Shown here one piece after another: positions 25,218-36,264 of a stretch of DNA of 64,000 nt. The notes under the pieces are model-generated. The model was not told the origin of the DNA and did no database searches. It saw only the letters and a list, made by a program, of their open reading frames with translations. The stretch spans positions 124,001-188,000 of the forward strand of contig JAJSPD010000012.1 in NCBI GenBank assembly GCA_021307315.1, given 5' to 3'. Within the stretch, counting starts at the first letter, position 1, and each line of letters starts with the position of its first letter. The position numbers were made by a program, and so were the translations under genes. Source of the stretch: Bisporella sp. PMI_857 (lineage: Eukaryota > Ascomycota > Leotiomycetes > Helotiales > Helotiaceae).

Positions 25218-27777
25218 TTAGGAAGTTCTCGGTTGCCCAATCTCAACTGACTCATTCCTTTTTAGTTCTTTCTCTCCTTGATCAACTCTCCTATGATTCG
25301 AAGACTCTTCTCCTTCCACAATCTGGACATCCCCATGGATTGTAGCTGGTATGAGCGTCTTCTCATCTTTCCAGATGAGATTAAAAGTGTAATAGAGGAT
25401 GCAGGCTGAGATAAACCCGTAGAGCCAGTTAATAGCAAAGAGATGGGTGAGATCGGCTGGGATCTTGACTCTCTTCGGTGTGACCTTATTCGCAAGACCT
25501 GGGAGCATCGGAACAATCACCACAACCATAATGACTAAGGAGCGCCAGTTCTAAGACTTGCGTTAATATAATGAATGGAAAGGTATTAGGTACAGTACTT
25601 ACACATTTACCATATATGCCTTCCGGATTATAGAGGGCTGGGACATCTATTTTGCGCTTTTTAATGAACCAGTAATCCACCAACATGATTCCTGCAATTG
25701 GAGCCACTATATAAAGTGTTAGCAGTTCCAAAGATACTGTGATTTAAATGCATGGGAGATGTGAAGGCATACTAAAAACAGCGTAAGCAGACATAAAATT
25801 CAGAAAATTCTTCGCGTTGGATAGGATGATCCATGGAACCATTGCCCATCCTCCAACAAACATGGCAAAGAGAACCCCCCTTCGAATATTGAAGTATCTG
25901 GGAAATAGAGAAGTTATGTCTGTCAACTCGTTAGGAAAGCCAAGTATTCCGCATGTCGGTAGCTTCTTACCATTGCCAAAGGATATACTGTTAGCACTGA
26001 TGTTAACACAGATTTGTGCGAGACACCAAAGCATGGCACAAAAAAATGCTGCAGCGCGACCTCCTGAGCTTCCTTGCCATTGCGCAATGATATCAAGGGG
26101 GCTCCAGAGAATCTTGCCATACAGTGGTTTTGAAGCACTGGCACCCACGACGCCGAAAATGCTCACGAGAACTTTGAAGAACGGAATCGCCGGCAATTGC
26201 CAGACTTGAGATCCAGGTTTCTTTGCGAAACGTGCAAAGTCAGGGATGTTCACAGCCAGGGTTGAGAAGCCTCCAGTAACAGAGGTCAAGCTGGATAGCC
26301 AGAGCCATGCTCTGGCTGAACCACTGACTGTAGAGGGTGTTTTCCAATAATTTGGGCCATCCTTGGCTGCAACGGCGAGATAAATAACCATAGCTAGTGC
26401 CTAGAATTTTATGTCAGTTATCTGGTGAGTTTGATAGTTTGGAGAAAAAGAAAATTATGCGTCAGGTATAAAGTCTGAACTAAATTCTTTGTGCTAGTGA
26501 AGCTTTAACCCCAGTTAGAGGCTGCATACGTACCATTGGAGGAACGAGAATGGTTTTGGCTAAAAACATTGGCTTTAACCTATGCGTTGGGATGAACAAG
26601 AATGGTGTTTGGACACAATGATAGATAAAGTAAGATATCAACCCTTTGCTGGTAATACCAGCAGATACTGGAAGGGAGTTGTGAAGAGTAGCATATGATG
26701 GCCATATCGCGGTGATCATCTGTGTGACTGAATGAAGATTAGAAATGGCGTAGGTTTGCTTAACGTGAGACTGGAGGCGAAACTTACTAGCGGTTGCGCC
26801 ACCAGCGGATTCTGATGAGTGTGGGTTAGCTTTTGACCAAAACAGTTGTGACGCGTATCATAAGATTCAGAAAATGCACAGGCAATATTTTGGAGCCTTT
26901 TATGCTAAAGACATAATAAGAGATCACTTACGAACACCAAACCAGAACAGAGCCAGGATTCCTCTTGAAACCACACAAAAGTAGCTTAGCCAATAACCAT
27001 AGCTTGCTCTGACGACTATGGGGAACGGCTGGAATTTTCAGTGTTGGACATTATGCTGGTGGAATAGAGGACGGATGATGGCCAACTCACGATGTGCAGA
27101 TCAGCCCCAATAGCTCCATTCATGACTGTCGGAATGGCATTGCAGAGCGCCGCAACAAAAACGATCCAAATAGCATCACTCGGAGATAGCCCGAGTGCCA
27201 CAACTGCAGCGCCATTCGCCCACGTTGAGTATGTGACCAGGTCAGAAAACCTATGAATCAATCAATATCAGCATGTGTTGCCTCTGAAGCACAGGTTCAA
27301 TGCATTCATCGATCCTCTACGTTCAAGTCATACGGCTTGTTGATCACTTACCACTGTAACAAATTAGCATTAAATTAAGCTACAAATTAGTAGGAACTCC
27401 GGAGCTCTTGAGCTGTTTAAGGAGCTAAAATAGCAAGACAAGAGGTCACTGAGACAGCTCTTGAGCTCCCGGCTTCCTTAGCCAAAGTTAGAAGTTTCGT
27501 GTGGAATATGGTCATACGTAAAGAATGAAGGTTGTCCCAGTCCAAGTTCTGGAAATTCAGTTAGCCTCAAGTATTCGAAAGAGATGATGTTGTCATGCCT
27601 TCGCTCGACTGGGACGGGATCTTGGTCCTGGTGTAACAGTTAGTGGCCTGTCCAATAACGTCCATTAACCCCACAACCTACCGTGTTACTCCAAACATAT
27701 TCTGGAGCAAGAGAGCTCGTCTGCTTTGGCAGTGTCACACTAAAGGTCCTCATGAAATTTTTTGCCTTCTGAGACAT
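25218..27777 (-). CDS. NCS1-family nucleobase:cation symporter
   Basis: Twelve exons: 27777-27682, 27627-27599, 27548-27518, 27353-27352, 27250-27091, 27028-26932, 26811-26788, 26727-26534, 26400-25971, 25919-25773, 25706-25603, 25550-25218; 548 aa. The NCS1 signature is clear: NTDQDPVPVERRTW, then FILYWFSDLVTYSTW, VRASYGYWLSYF, an SISFGNDITSLFPRYFNIRR loop, and MAPIAGIMLVDYWFIKKRKI. About 12 membrane helices are expected. Fungal NCS1 carriers import uracil, allantoin, cytosine or purines with a cation at the plasma membrane. Oddities: a GC-AG intron (27549-27598), a 2-nt exon, and a stop-free 51-nt intron (25920-25970). The exon sum is a multiple of three only with the microexon. Neighbours suggest it imports the dioxygenase substrate. 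Confidence 0.86.
27403..27467. repeat. Direct 12-nt repeat inside NCS1 intron
   Basis: AGCTCTTGAGCT occurs at 27403-27414 and again at 27456-27467, within the 164-nt intron before the microexon. The unit is itself nearly palindromic. It may be a trace of a small insertion; no terminal inverted repeats or target duplication are evident. Confidence 0.4.
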
Positions 27778-28260
27778 CTTTGGTTGTGATCAACTCTTTT
27801 GACAAGAAACAAGAATTGCAATGAAGAATGCGAAGATCATATATCTGAAATAATCGTGGGTATTTAATTATACCCTATAGCTTCGAAGGTAACGCAATGA
27901 CACTTGTGACGACAAGGGACCTTTAGACATGTAACGAATGGGATAGGCTGGAAATTGCGCAGATGTTGGATTTCTTTCACAGACAAAAACTCTCAAGATG
28001 CTAACACGAAGATAGGGAGCTGCCTAAGACCTGCATTAGTGTATAGTATTATCATCCCAAGATAGAGGAATAGGTTCGTGCGCTCTCATTGATTAGGTAT
28101 CGCTATCTCCTCAATTCTCAGTGATAAAGTTCAAAATTCTCCATAATTGAACCTCAAGCCCCAGGAATCAGTAACCAAGCAATAGAACACTAACGCCACT
28201 TCTGTCGAAGCCCACTACACATTGATTACGGGGATAAAAGTATTGATAGCAGATGTAGTT

Positions 28261-28266
28261 CGGCCG
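28261..28266. promoter_or_regulatory. CGGCCG element in divergent promoter
   Basis: Palindromic CGG-CCG about 480 nt upstream of the NCS1 transporter start and 230 nt upstream of the regulator start. Candidate Zn2Cys6 site. Confidence 0.4.
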
Positions 28267-28413
28267 ACTTTTGCAACCCGACAACGGCTTGGCATTTCCC
28301 GAGCTATCCGCGATACAATTAGAGGCACCCGCTCTTTAGCTTGCCGCTGTCAGCAACCCGTATCTTTGTATACGTAGAGATAACCTCATTTAAAGATCCA
28401 TTGCCGTCCATCT

Positions 28414-28419
28414 CGGCCG
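28414..28419. promoter_or_regulatory. CGGCCG element near regulator start
   Basis: Second palindromic CGG-CCG of the divergent promoter, about 77 nt upstream of the regulator start codon. Context TCTCGGCCGT resembles the element at 32784 (TCTCGGCCGA). Candidate autoregulatory site. Confidence 0.4.
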
Positions 28420-28495
28420 TATGTGCTTAACCTGCATGCGCGTTTTCAAACTTGCCAGACCCGTTAGCCCCTGAAAGCAGTCCCACAGTTGCCCA

Positions 28496-31400
28496 ATGTC
28501 CTCTCGAAAACCACAGACGTGAGTTTTGTACCTCATCCTATGTTGGCGGTCCCGTGACGCCAATGTTAAAGTTGATGCTAATCATCAAGTATAGTTGTGC
28601 GGATTGTGCAAGAAGAAAAATCAAATGTGAGAAATTTTAGAAGCGAACTGAGCACCCGCGTCTACAGATGCTGTTATCTCGAAGGCAAGCGTACATCAGA
28701 ACTTGCGAGGGCAGCATGGTGGGTGCAGAATCGGGAATATACAATTGCTGATCTTGAGCAAGTGCTCAAGATATAACTGCTCTTTGTGACATCTATTATC
28801 AAGCCATGATGGTTCTTAAAAAAAAAAGGAAACAATATATTTGTTTTGAGAGAAGCGAGCTCCTGCCACCAGATAACAAACGTAGAACGCTACTGGAACG
28901 CGTATTTTATGTCTCTGCATCAATTAAGTTGGAGCGGAGCAAGAACTAACTCTCCTATGCCAGGTGATAAAGTCATACCTTGCCAAAATTGCATAAAAAG
29001 GTCAGTTACTCTAGGAACCTTGATGATATAAATTTCACAATGGCAAGGGTGAAACTAATATCCTATACGGCAGAGGGACTGCTAACCTGTGTCGGCGAGC
29101 GGAAGTTCAACATGTGGTTGACAGGCAAGCTACCTACCAGACACCAGCTATATCGCCGAACGCATCATTCTCAAATCCACCAGCGGCAAGAAGCTCTGAT
29201 GTAGATGTACCCATTAATGAGAAGATTTTGAACCTTGTTACGACCCTATCCGACCGAGTAAAGCACCTGGAATCCAAATTAGACTGTATAGAACCACGGA
29301 AGCGATATGCAGAGCAGAGTTCTGGGACCGAGTCCAATTTCGTACATCAATCACAAAGGCCACAAAAGCAAACAAAGACTTGGCAGCCCGCAAACATGCA
29401 GCATTTGCCTCATCTTCAGAACGAGGAAGCCACTGGACTTGGCCCAGATCTCAATTCTGTACAAGCCTCGTCCGATGCTGAAGTCGAAGATGCTGCTACT
29501 GTACTAGAGTTCCTTGCGTGGGGAAGGCTAAAGGATAGCAATCTCACGTCGGCAGTCAGAGAAAATAGTGCCCATGAGACAATGGTATATCCTGAAAAGG
29601 ATGTTATACAAACGACTCAGGTATGGGGTCAATCACCTACATCGATTTCTACCATTCAAGCAGTTATGCAACCGATGCAGATTCCACAGATCCAAGACCT
29701 TTTGCCGGACAAGGCGCGAGTTGAATTGCTTGTTCAATACCATGCTGACTGGCTCCTGTTTATGCACTGCTCGTTCCATGTGCGGACGTTTACCCAAGAA
29801 CTTGAGCAGTTCTACGAAGTAGATAATGGTGTCATTAACATGACCACTGCTGGCTTGCAGTGGATTTCCCTACTTTTTGCCATTTTGTGCGGAAGCAGTA
29901 AGATACATTTAGCACCATTGCTAGTTGCAGCATCTGATCAATTTCTATCTATTTTCCTTCTATTGTACAGGTCCTAACCTCAGGATCATCTAGTGGCATG
30001 CGCGATACCAATCCAGGTTTCAAAATGGGGATTTAACCAAGGTAAGATGAATATCTTTGATGATCAATCAATCTGATTTAATGTTTCATAGATGATCAAG
30101 GGACCCTAGCTAAACAATATTATAACGCCTCCGTCGAGTGCCTGAATGTAGGCAGATATCAACAAAATCATAATTGTAATAATTGCCTTGCTTTTGAAGT
30201 GTATTTGTTCTGATTTTAGATACAGTATATGGCATTCAAGCTATTACATGCTCAACGATATGTGCTCATACACTTGGGTTCTCAAACTCTCAAAGTGTTC
30301 TCCTCGCGTCAGCAGTCCGCATAGCACATTCTCTCGGGCTCCATAGATTGGCGAGACCAAAAAAGGGACCTGATTCTGATGGCGAACTCCCTGATCTCCA
30401 GAAGGAGATCGGAAGACGATTGTGGCAACAACTTGCTACCCAAGACTGGTTTTCGGTTCCCTTCTCAGAAACATATTGTAATTCTGGCCTCAACCGTAAA
30501 GTTGAATCAATTATTAATACTTTTATACAGGTATAAATCCTTTGCATTTCAGTACTAGGGCTCCGCTGCATTGTGATGAAGATACCATGCAACCTCTGCC
30601 TTCAGCCAAGCCAAGTATCACTTCATATGGCACCTTTCTATACAAAATTGCATCCTTGATGCCAGCATTACAAGATCGTATTTCGCAAGTACACACAATG
30701 AATGCAAAATACGATCAAGTACTACATTTCGATAAAATGATGCGAGATCTTGTACTTTCACAGATGCCTGCATGTCTTAAAAGCCACACGAACATTGATC
30801 CTTCCTGGCCGGCTTGGGTTCCGCTTGCGAGAAGATGCCTTACAATCACAAGTGCCCATAAAATTATTGTAAGAATCTATTACGAAGACTGTAGCATGAT
30901 GTTTGCTGACTTAACCCAGATGATACATCGGAAATTTCTCGGCATGAGTTTTCATGACAAGCAGTTTGCATTTACCCGTAGAACCTGCCTAGCTGCTGCG
31001 AAAACAATCATCAACGAAGTGAAAGAAGAATTCTCTGATAATAGCCCAATTCTTTGGACTATGCAAGCATTCAGTGTTGCTGCTGGTGTAAATTCTCCAT
31101 TATTTTTATGTCAATTATTGATTATTGACAATGCCTCAGATCATTTTATCACTTGATAATTTCAACAAAAGTCAGTCCGCTCGCGAGTATGAGGAGCATC
31201 GCCATTTAGTCTCTCAAGCTATAGACATTCTTTCATGTAGTGCCTCTGTCAGTTCTATTGCTGCTCGAGGTACCCGTCTATTGTCAGAACTCCTTGCGGA
31301 AGAGCATAAGTTTAATTCGCAGAGCGCCGATGGTGGCCTTCAGGCTCAGATCAACGGACGACAGAGACCCAGTGATATTACTAATGAAAAGAGTCTGAAT

Positions 31401-31733
31401 GTTGCAGCCTTCGTCAAGAAGTTCTGTGAAAGCGACCTTCCTCCACCAGGCAATTCGCCAATAGCGACATCACTTGTTCCTCTTTGGCTACAAGATTGCT
31501 CAACACAGCCACAATCTGGCCATTCACGCATAGGCGATGGTCAGTATTCACAGCAAAATTATTCAAACCCGATTCCGGCACCATATGAGACAATGAATAC
31601 TAGCTACGATGGAATCCCTCCAATTGTGCGGAGGTATGACAACTTTGGCTCGCCTTTTGGCGACCCATTCAATATCAGGTCTTTGAACTGGTTCGATGAT
31701 TTGCTCGGACTCGCCCCATCTAATTCAATATGA
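28496..31733 (+). CDS. Zn2Cys6 transcription factor with fungal_trans domain
   Basis: Ten exons: 28496-28518, 28595-28626, 28964-29000, 29074-29897, 29994-30041, 30092-30175, 30226-30477, 30531-30868, 30920-31087, 31140-31733; 799 aa. The first four exons build the zinc cluster: CADCARRKIKCDK, then IPCQNCIKRGTANLC. A heptad helix (LVTTLSDRVKHLESKL) follows for dimerisation. The middle region carries the fungal-specific factor domain, with SNSQSVLLASAVRIAHSLGLHRL and GRRLWQQLATQDWFSVPFSE. The 337-nt intron 28627-28963 interrupts the zinc cluster itself. Exon 7 could also begin at 30220, two AGs six nt apart in frame. Placed head-to-head with the NCS1 transporter and inside the cluster, it is the likely pathway regulator; inducer unknown. 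Confidence 0.88.
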
Positions 31734-31809
31734 ACGTTTCGACACGACCGCAAGCTTCTCTCTAGAACTTTGCAATAAATTCGATTATTAAGTCCAGAAT
31801 TCCATACAT

Positions 31810-32610
31810 CTATGTTCCGAAGAACGATACCATCGCCTTCACAACCGCTTTGGTATCCTCCAGCACATGCTGGTGACCAGTATGCACATGTTCAACTTTC
31901 GATTGTCCGCCTCCTATCAATTCCTTTAACTCCTGTGATCTTGATAGTGGCGAGATCTTATCTTGATCACCTGCTATCAACAATACAGGGCATTTGATTG
32001 CAGAGTAATCTGGGTCAATATGAGATGGCCCACAAATTGCCTCGCAAGTCACAGCATATCCTTCCCCATCTTGCGAGCTGATCATCTGTCTTACAATAGT
32101 CCTGACAAGATCTGAAGAGCTTGGGCTGACATTATTTGCGACTGTGCTATCTCGAATGCCTTCAATCCCTTCTCTCGCCTTTTCAGCAAGCTGACTCATG
32201 CGTTCAACAGCTGCTGGTATATGTATCGCAGATCTCCCTGCACCAATCAAGACCAATGCGTCTACCCCAGGTTGCTTAGAAGCATAATGCATGGCTACAA
32301 TACTTCCCAATGAATGGCCGACGAGAATTGGCGTCTCACCAGCTTTGCCTTTGGTTTTGAGGATTGAGCCGAGATCCTCTACGAATTGAGGGATTATTGG
32401 AGGGTTCTTGTATGTGCTGAATCCTGAACCTGGGAAGTCAAATCGAAGCATGGTGTACTTTGAGGAGAAATAGCTGACCAACGGGTGAAATGCGTTCGTA
32501 GTCCCTCCTAGACCATGCATAAGGATCATGAGAGGCCCTGAGCCACTTTCTTCAACAAAGATGCGTGAGCCACTAGGAGTTATATGATAGTATAATTTGC
32601 TCTCGGACAT
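31810..32610 (-). CDS. Small alpha/beta hydrolase
   Basis: Single exon, 266 aa, unlike its many-intron neighbours. Oxyanion region MHGLGGTT, RFDFPGSGFS, nucleophile Ser100 in VGHSLGSIV, acid in IAGDQDKISP, and His in HTGHQHVLED. This size and layout match ring-opening or enol-lactone hydrolases such as PcaD and the RutD group, but many alpha/beta hydrolases share it. No signal peptide is seen, so it should be cytosolic. It ends 76 nt from the regulator stop and diverges from dioxygenase 2. In a catabolic cluster it could open or hydrolyse the oxidised ring; that is inference. Confidence 0.82.
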   Translation of the reverse strand: MSESKLYYHITPSGSRIFVEESGSGPLMILMHGLGGTTNAFHPLVSYFSSKYTMLRFDFPGSGFSTYKNPPIIPQFVEDLGSILKTKGKAGETPILVGHSLGSIVAMHYASKQPGVDALVLIGAGRSAIHIPAAVERMSQLAEKAREGIEGIRDSTVANNVSPSSSDLVRTIVRQMISSQDGEGYAVTCEAICGPSHIDPDYSAIKCPVLLIAGDQDKISPLSRSQELKELIGGGQSKVEHVHTGHQHVLEDTKAVVKAMVSFFGT

Positions 32611-33134
32611 TTTTCGTCTAGTTCAAAGAAGCTGAATCTTGGATAAGGGTTTCAAGTTATGACTCGGAATAAGTTGGCAGGTTGATAGCAATACAATCTA
32701 AAATGCCAGAGGATGTGTCTATGTAAGCCTCATTTGCTGCAGGAATCCGTGTAATTGTCCTCTGTAAACCCATCATCGAGTCTCGGCCGAGTATGCAATC
32801 CAAAGCCGGATGCTCGCATCCGTATCTGCATCCATCTCATAACCCCACCCGACGGCTCAACTTTCTCCACATCTGCTTTGTACTCTCTTATCGGAATATC
32901 CATACACCCATCTATGTTCGTCAGTAGCGCGCCAGAAGGCAGAGAACATAGTATACATTATTCTGCAACCACTTGGTCGGTATTTGCCTTCTTATTAGAG
33001 ACATTTTTGATTTTTCACTACAAGTAGATCAAATCATTGTACAAGGCTCAAGACTGGTGGCCTTATCCAGCTTCAATATACTTTGACATCATAAACATAG
33101 GGAGCTCTACCGCACTTTCCAAAATTCGGACAAA
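32611..33134. promoter_or_regulatory. Divergent promoter, hydrolase / dioxygenase 2
   Basis: About 520 nt between facing-away start codons, holding a CGGCCG palindrome at 32784-32789 in the context TCTCGGCCGAGT. The short plus frame at 32755-33027 overlaps it and has no gene features. Confidence 0.5.
32784..32789. promoter_or_regulatory. CGGCCG element between hydrolase and dioxygenase 2
   Basis: Palindrome extended to CTCGGCCGAG. About 174 nt from the hydrolase start and 345 nt from the dioxygenase 2 start. Candidate Zn2Cys6 site shared by both genes. Confidence 0.42.
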
Positions 33135-34418
33135 ATGCCTTCAGTAATCAACGATATCGTGATGGAGCCCATGAATCACGGTCCTAAGAGCAATGTTAAC
33201 TTTGGTGCCATAGTACGTGGAATCGACCTCAACAAACTCACAGACTCCGACTTCGAAATCATCCACAAGGCGCTACACACCCACAAACTCCTTGTCTTCA
33301 AAGACCAACCTCAGATGCTCACGCCTCAGAACCAGTATGAGCTCACACGACGCTTTGACCCAGATGAAACTACTGGTGGTTTTGCTCACGGAGTTGACCC
33401 TTTTCTTACCTCACATAACGGAGTTGATATATATGGGCTGCCGAACCGTCCGGCGATACCCATCCAGCCGCAAGTACATATCCTAGGTAGAGGACCCGTA
33501 CCAGAGGGACATTACCAATTCCCACCAGGCTTCCAAGTGAAAGGGATAGACCACCAGTATTTCCACCTTCCGCCACATATTACCGCCGAGGAGCGAGAGT
33601 CTGGGAAATCGAGGTTCTACCAATGGCATTTTGACGGTGCATTGTATGCCATTCCACCTCCGCGTGTAGGATGCTTGCTGGCAGTACAGACACCTAAGGG
33701 CCCGGATGTGACTGTGCAGTGGGACGACGGCACCGGAACGGAGATGAAAATCGCGCCGGGAGCAACGGCAATGGTGGCAGGATCACGAGCGCTGGAGTTG
33801 TTGGATGACAAGATGAGAGACGTAGTGTATAATAGCCGGATTGAGTATGCGCCGCACTGCTTCGAGTGGATGAGCACGGCGCATAGCACGAGGCTAGGTC
33901 ATACGATCGAGACGGAGGGCTTGGAGAAACCCTTAGACAAATTGAAACCATGGAGTGCTGACAAGATTTGTACATATCCGATGGTGTGGGAAAACCCAGT
34001 GACTGGCGAGCATAGCCTGCAGATCCATGGGCAGGCGGCGTACAAGCTTTTTTTGAAGACAAGACCAGATGGAGAAGAGACTGTTGTTAGTGACTTGGGA
34101 GAGGTTAGAGCGTTTCTACATAAGTAAGTCTCTTTTTTTGTCCGTGTTTAAGGGTACTGATAGAAGCAGGTTAATGAGGCCAGCTCTTGAACCAAGCAAC
34201 ATTTATGCTCATAGGCATGAAGAGCAGGACGTCATTTTATGGTATAACCGCTCATTGTGGCATTCTATTGTGCGGAACAATCACCTTGACAACGTCGGTA
34301 TTTATGCTAACATACATGGCAGACGGAGTTTCCAGAGTCATATGGGCCACGCACTATGCACCAGTGCAATGTCGCTGCCTCCGATCACCCCACAGCTGCT
34401 AGGCAAGTCACCAGCTAA
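33135..34418 (+). CDS. XanA-type Fe(II)/alpha-ketoglutarate dioxygenase 2
   Basis: Three exons: 33135-34123, 34170-34269, 34323-34418; 394 aa. A paralogue of the enzyme at 23146 but clearly divergent. HxD is in YQWHFDGALY, the distal His in LWHSITEFP, and the same R-x3-Q-x-N block appears as GPRTMHQCN twelve residues later. YPMVWENPVTGEHSLQIHG matches the XanA family segment. A continuous 989-nt first exon contrasts with the split first half of dioxygenase 1, so the duplication is old or one copy lost introns. The two copies may act on different substrates or at successive steps. Family sure, substrate not. Confidence 0.86.
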
Positions 34419-36264
34419 AGGAGCTTTGATATACTTGGCAGAGATTCTTACTATGACAACAAGATGAGCATGGGCGTGCGCAAGCAAATCAACATACTTC
34501 AGGGCCGCGGAAGAATTCATATTGAACATTTGTAGGAGGTTCTATTGTCATCTCCGACCGAGAAATAAAAGTGCCAATCTTAGCACAAACTGCCAACACT
34601 CAATCTTTCATTATAATCGAAATTTTAATATTGACCATCTTTGAAAAAAGCAACAAGTAAATGTATCTCGTAAATAGTGAGTCTCTTAAGTTGTTCCACA
34701 ATCAATTAAATGTTGACGAGCTATACAATAAAGCAAAAAAGGTAATAACCGTGTCAAGAACTAGCCTCTTATTTCTCAAACATAGAAACTAATCATGAGG
34801 AGGATAAGGGGTTTAAGCGAAGCTGGAGTCTTGGCGAATTTTCGGAATTACATTATTAGCCCAGAAGTCCTAATCTTTGATCTTTGCATGCACGTGATAC
34901 AAAGTATTTGTTTTTCAACCTCCAAGTATTAGTAATATGGTATCTTATCCTAAATTGTGCATGCAGTTGAAATTATTCAGAGCATCAGTTGTGCTTTCGC
35001 TTAAAGCATTAGCAGCAACTAAGGACCAACAGTGAGTTCACGCACTATCCAATCTGGTGAGAAGGCTGACTATTGAGTTGCAGGAAGCTTTGCATATACT
35101 GTTGTGGCAAGTAACATTGAACATAGTAGCCAAAATAAATGTCTTGGTCAAGGACTACGAATGTAAGGTGCACGCCGCAAAGATTTCCAAAGTAGAAACC
35201 AGCAAAACTTCAAACCTTGATGAGTCGATCCTCAAGGAGTGAAGCAACCCTCACATATAATGCAAGGATTTTTTAGAACCACGCATGCTCTACCATCTAC
35301 ATCATGGATCAATTACGACCCATACACAACCTACCTCCCTGCTTTGAACGTCCGTAGACGCCGTTGCTGGCAGTCAGTAGATGGGAACATTGCATGGGAG
35401 AGGGTTGACCACCGCGAGAGCGAGTCAATCGCGGCTTATTGTAGACCGCTACAATAGGTCTTGCCTCTATTGGCGCGAAGTGCCACTTGCACATTCGTTT
35501 TTCGGAGACGAAGCGGCTCGGCTCCGGCTCCTTTTCTTTTGCTCCTAAAACGCGGAGCGAGAGAAAGATATTGTCAGCTTGATTCACTAGTTAGGAGTTA
35601 CGTACTTTACATGAGGAGGTCGCGCAACAGCTTCACCAGCCGGGATATTCATGACAGAATTTTGCAATAAACATTCATAACTTTGTTTATATAGGGGTTT
35701 ATTCACTCTGGCCATTTTAACTAGGGTCAGCCATTAATGCCTATTACAGCACATCTGAAGGTGAACTTGGGAAACCAAACACAATATTGCCAATCAAGAA
35801 GCGAACTTGAAGATGAGAGAGTAATTGCCAACCTCTCCCTCCCCTAAAAAAAAACTGAAAACTGCCAGCTTTGGATCATTTTCAGGATTGGAACTTCCAG
35901 AACAAAAGTCATGTCTAGATATTCTGCTATTTCAACCAAACTCAACAGTTGCAGGTCACTGCCCGTATTGGTGCACACTTGTGCTGTAGCATTGAACATA
36001 CTTGATTAGATAATAGACATACACAAGCTGAGTAGTGATAAGCATGCACGAATACATAAATTAGAACTAATTACAAGATATAACCCAATAGCCTATGAAT
36101 ACAAGACCCGACAAAATCCCATGGGCCCACCATTTAGGTGTACTCTAGAACCACAACGCCATCGTCCAATTATGCATCGGGCCACTAGCAAAGAGACATC
36201 GAATCCTTACGTGCTGCACTAGCGAGGACCGAAGCTCTAACAAAATAATACCCATTGACTCATC
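34419..36264. other. Long intergenic stretch, no gene supported
   Basis: About 1.85 kb marking the right edge of the cluster. Small frames (35057-35242, 35309-35670) overlap in different frames and lack family features. I see no transposon ends or RNA gene. Confidence 0.5.

Larger units (their letters stand above)
27778..28495. promoter_or_regulatory. Divergent promoter, NCS1 transporter / Zn2Cys6 factor
   Basis: About 720 nt between two start codons facing away from each other. It contains two CGGCCG palindromes (28261-28266 and 28414-28419), which are reasonable zinc-cluster sites. The arrangement would let the regulator control both the transporter and itself. Function is inferred from position and motif only. 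Confidence 0.5.

Noticed and set aside
25817..26209. Plus-strand 130-aa frame over the NCS1 transporter
   Set aside because: Antisense to transmembrane segments of a recognised protein.
33617..34062. Minus-strand frames over dioxygenase 2
   Set aside because: Antisense shadows of a conserved exon.
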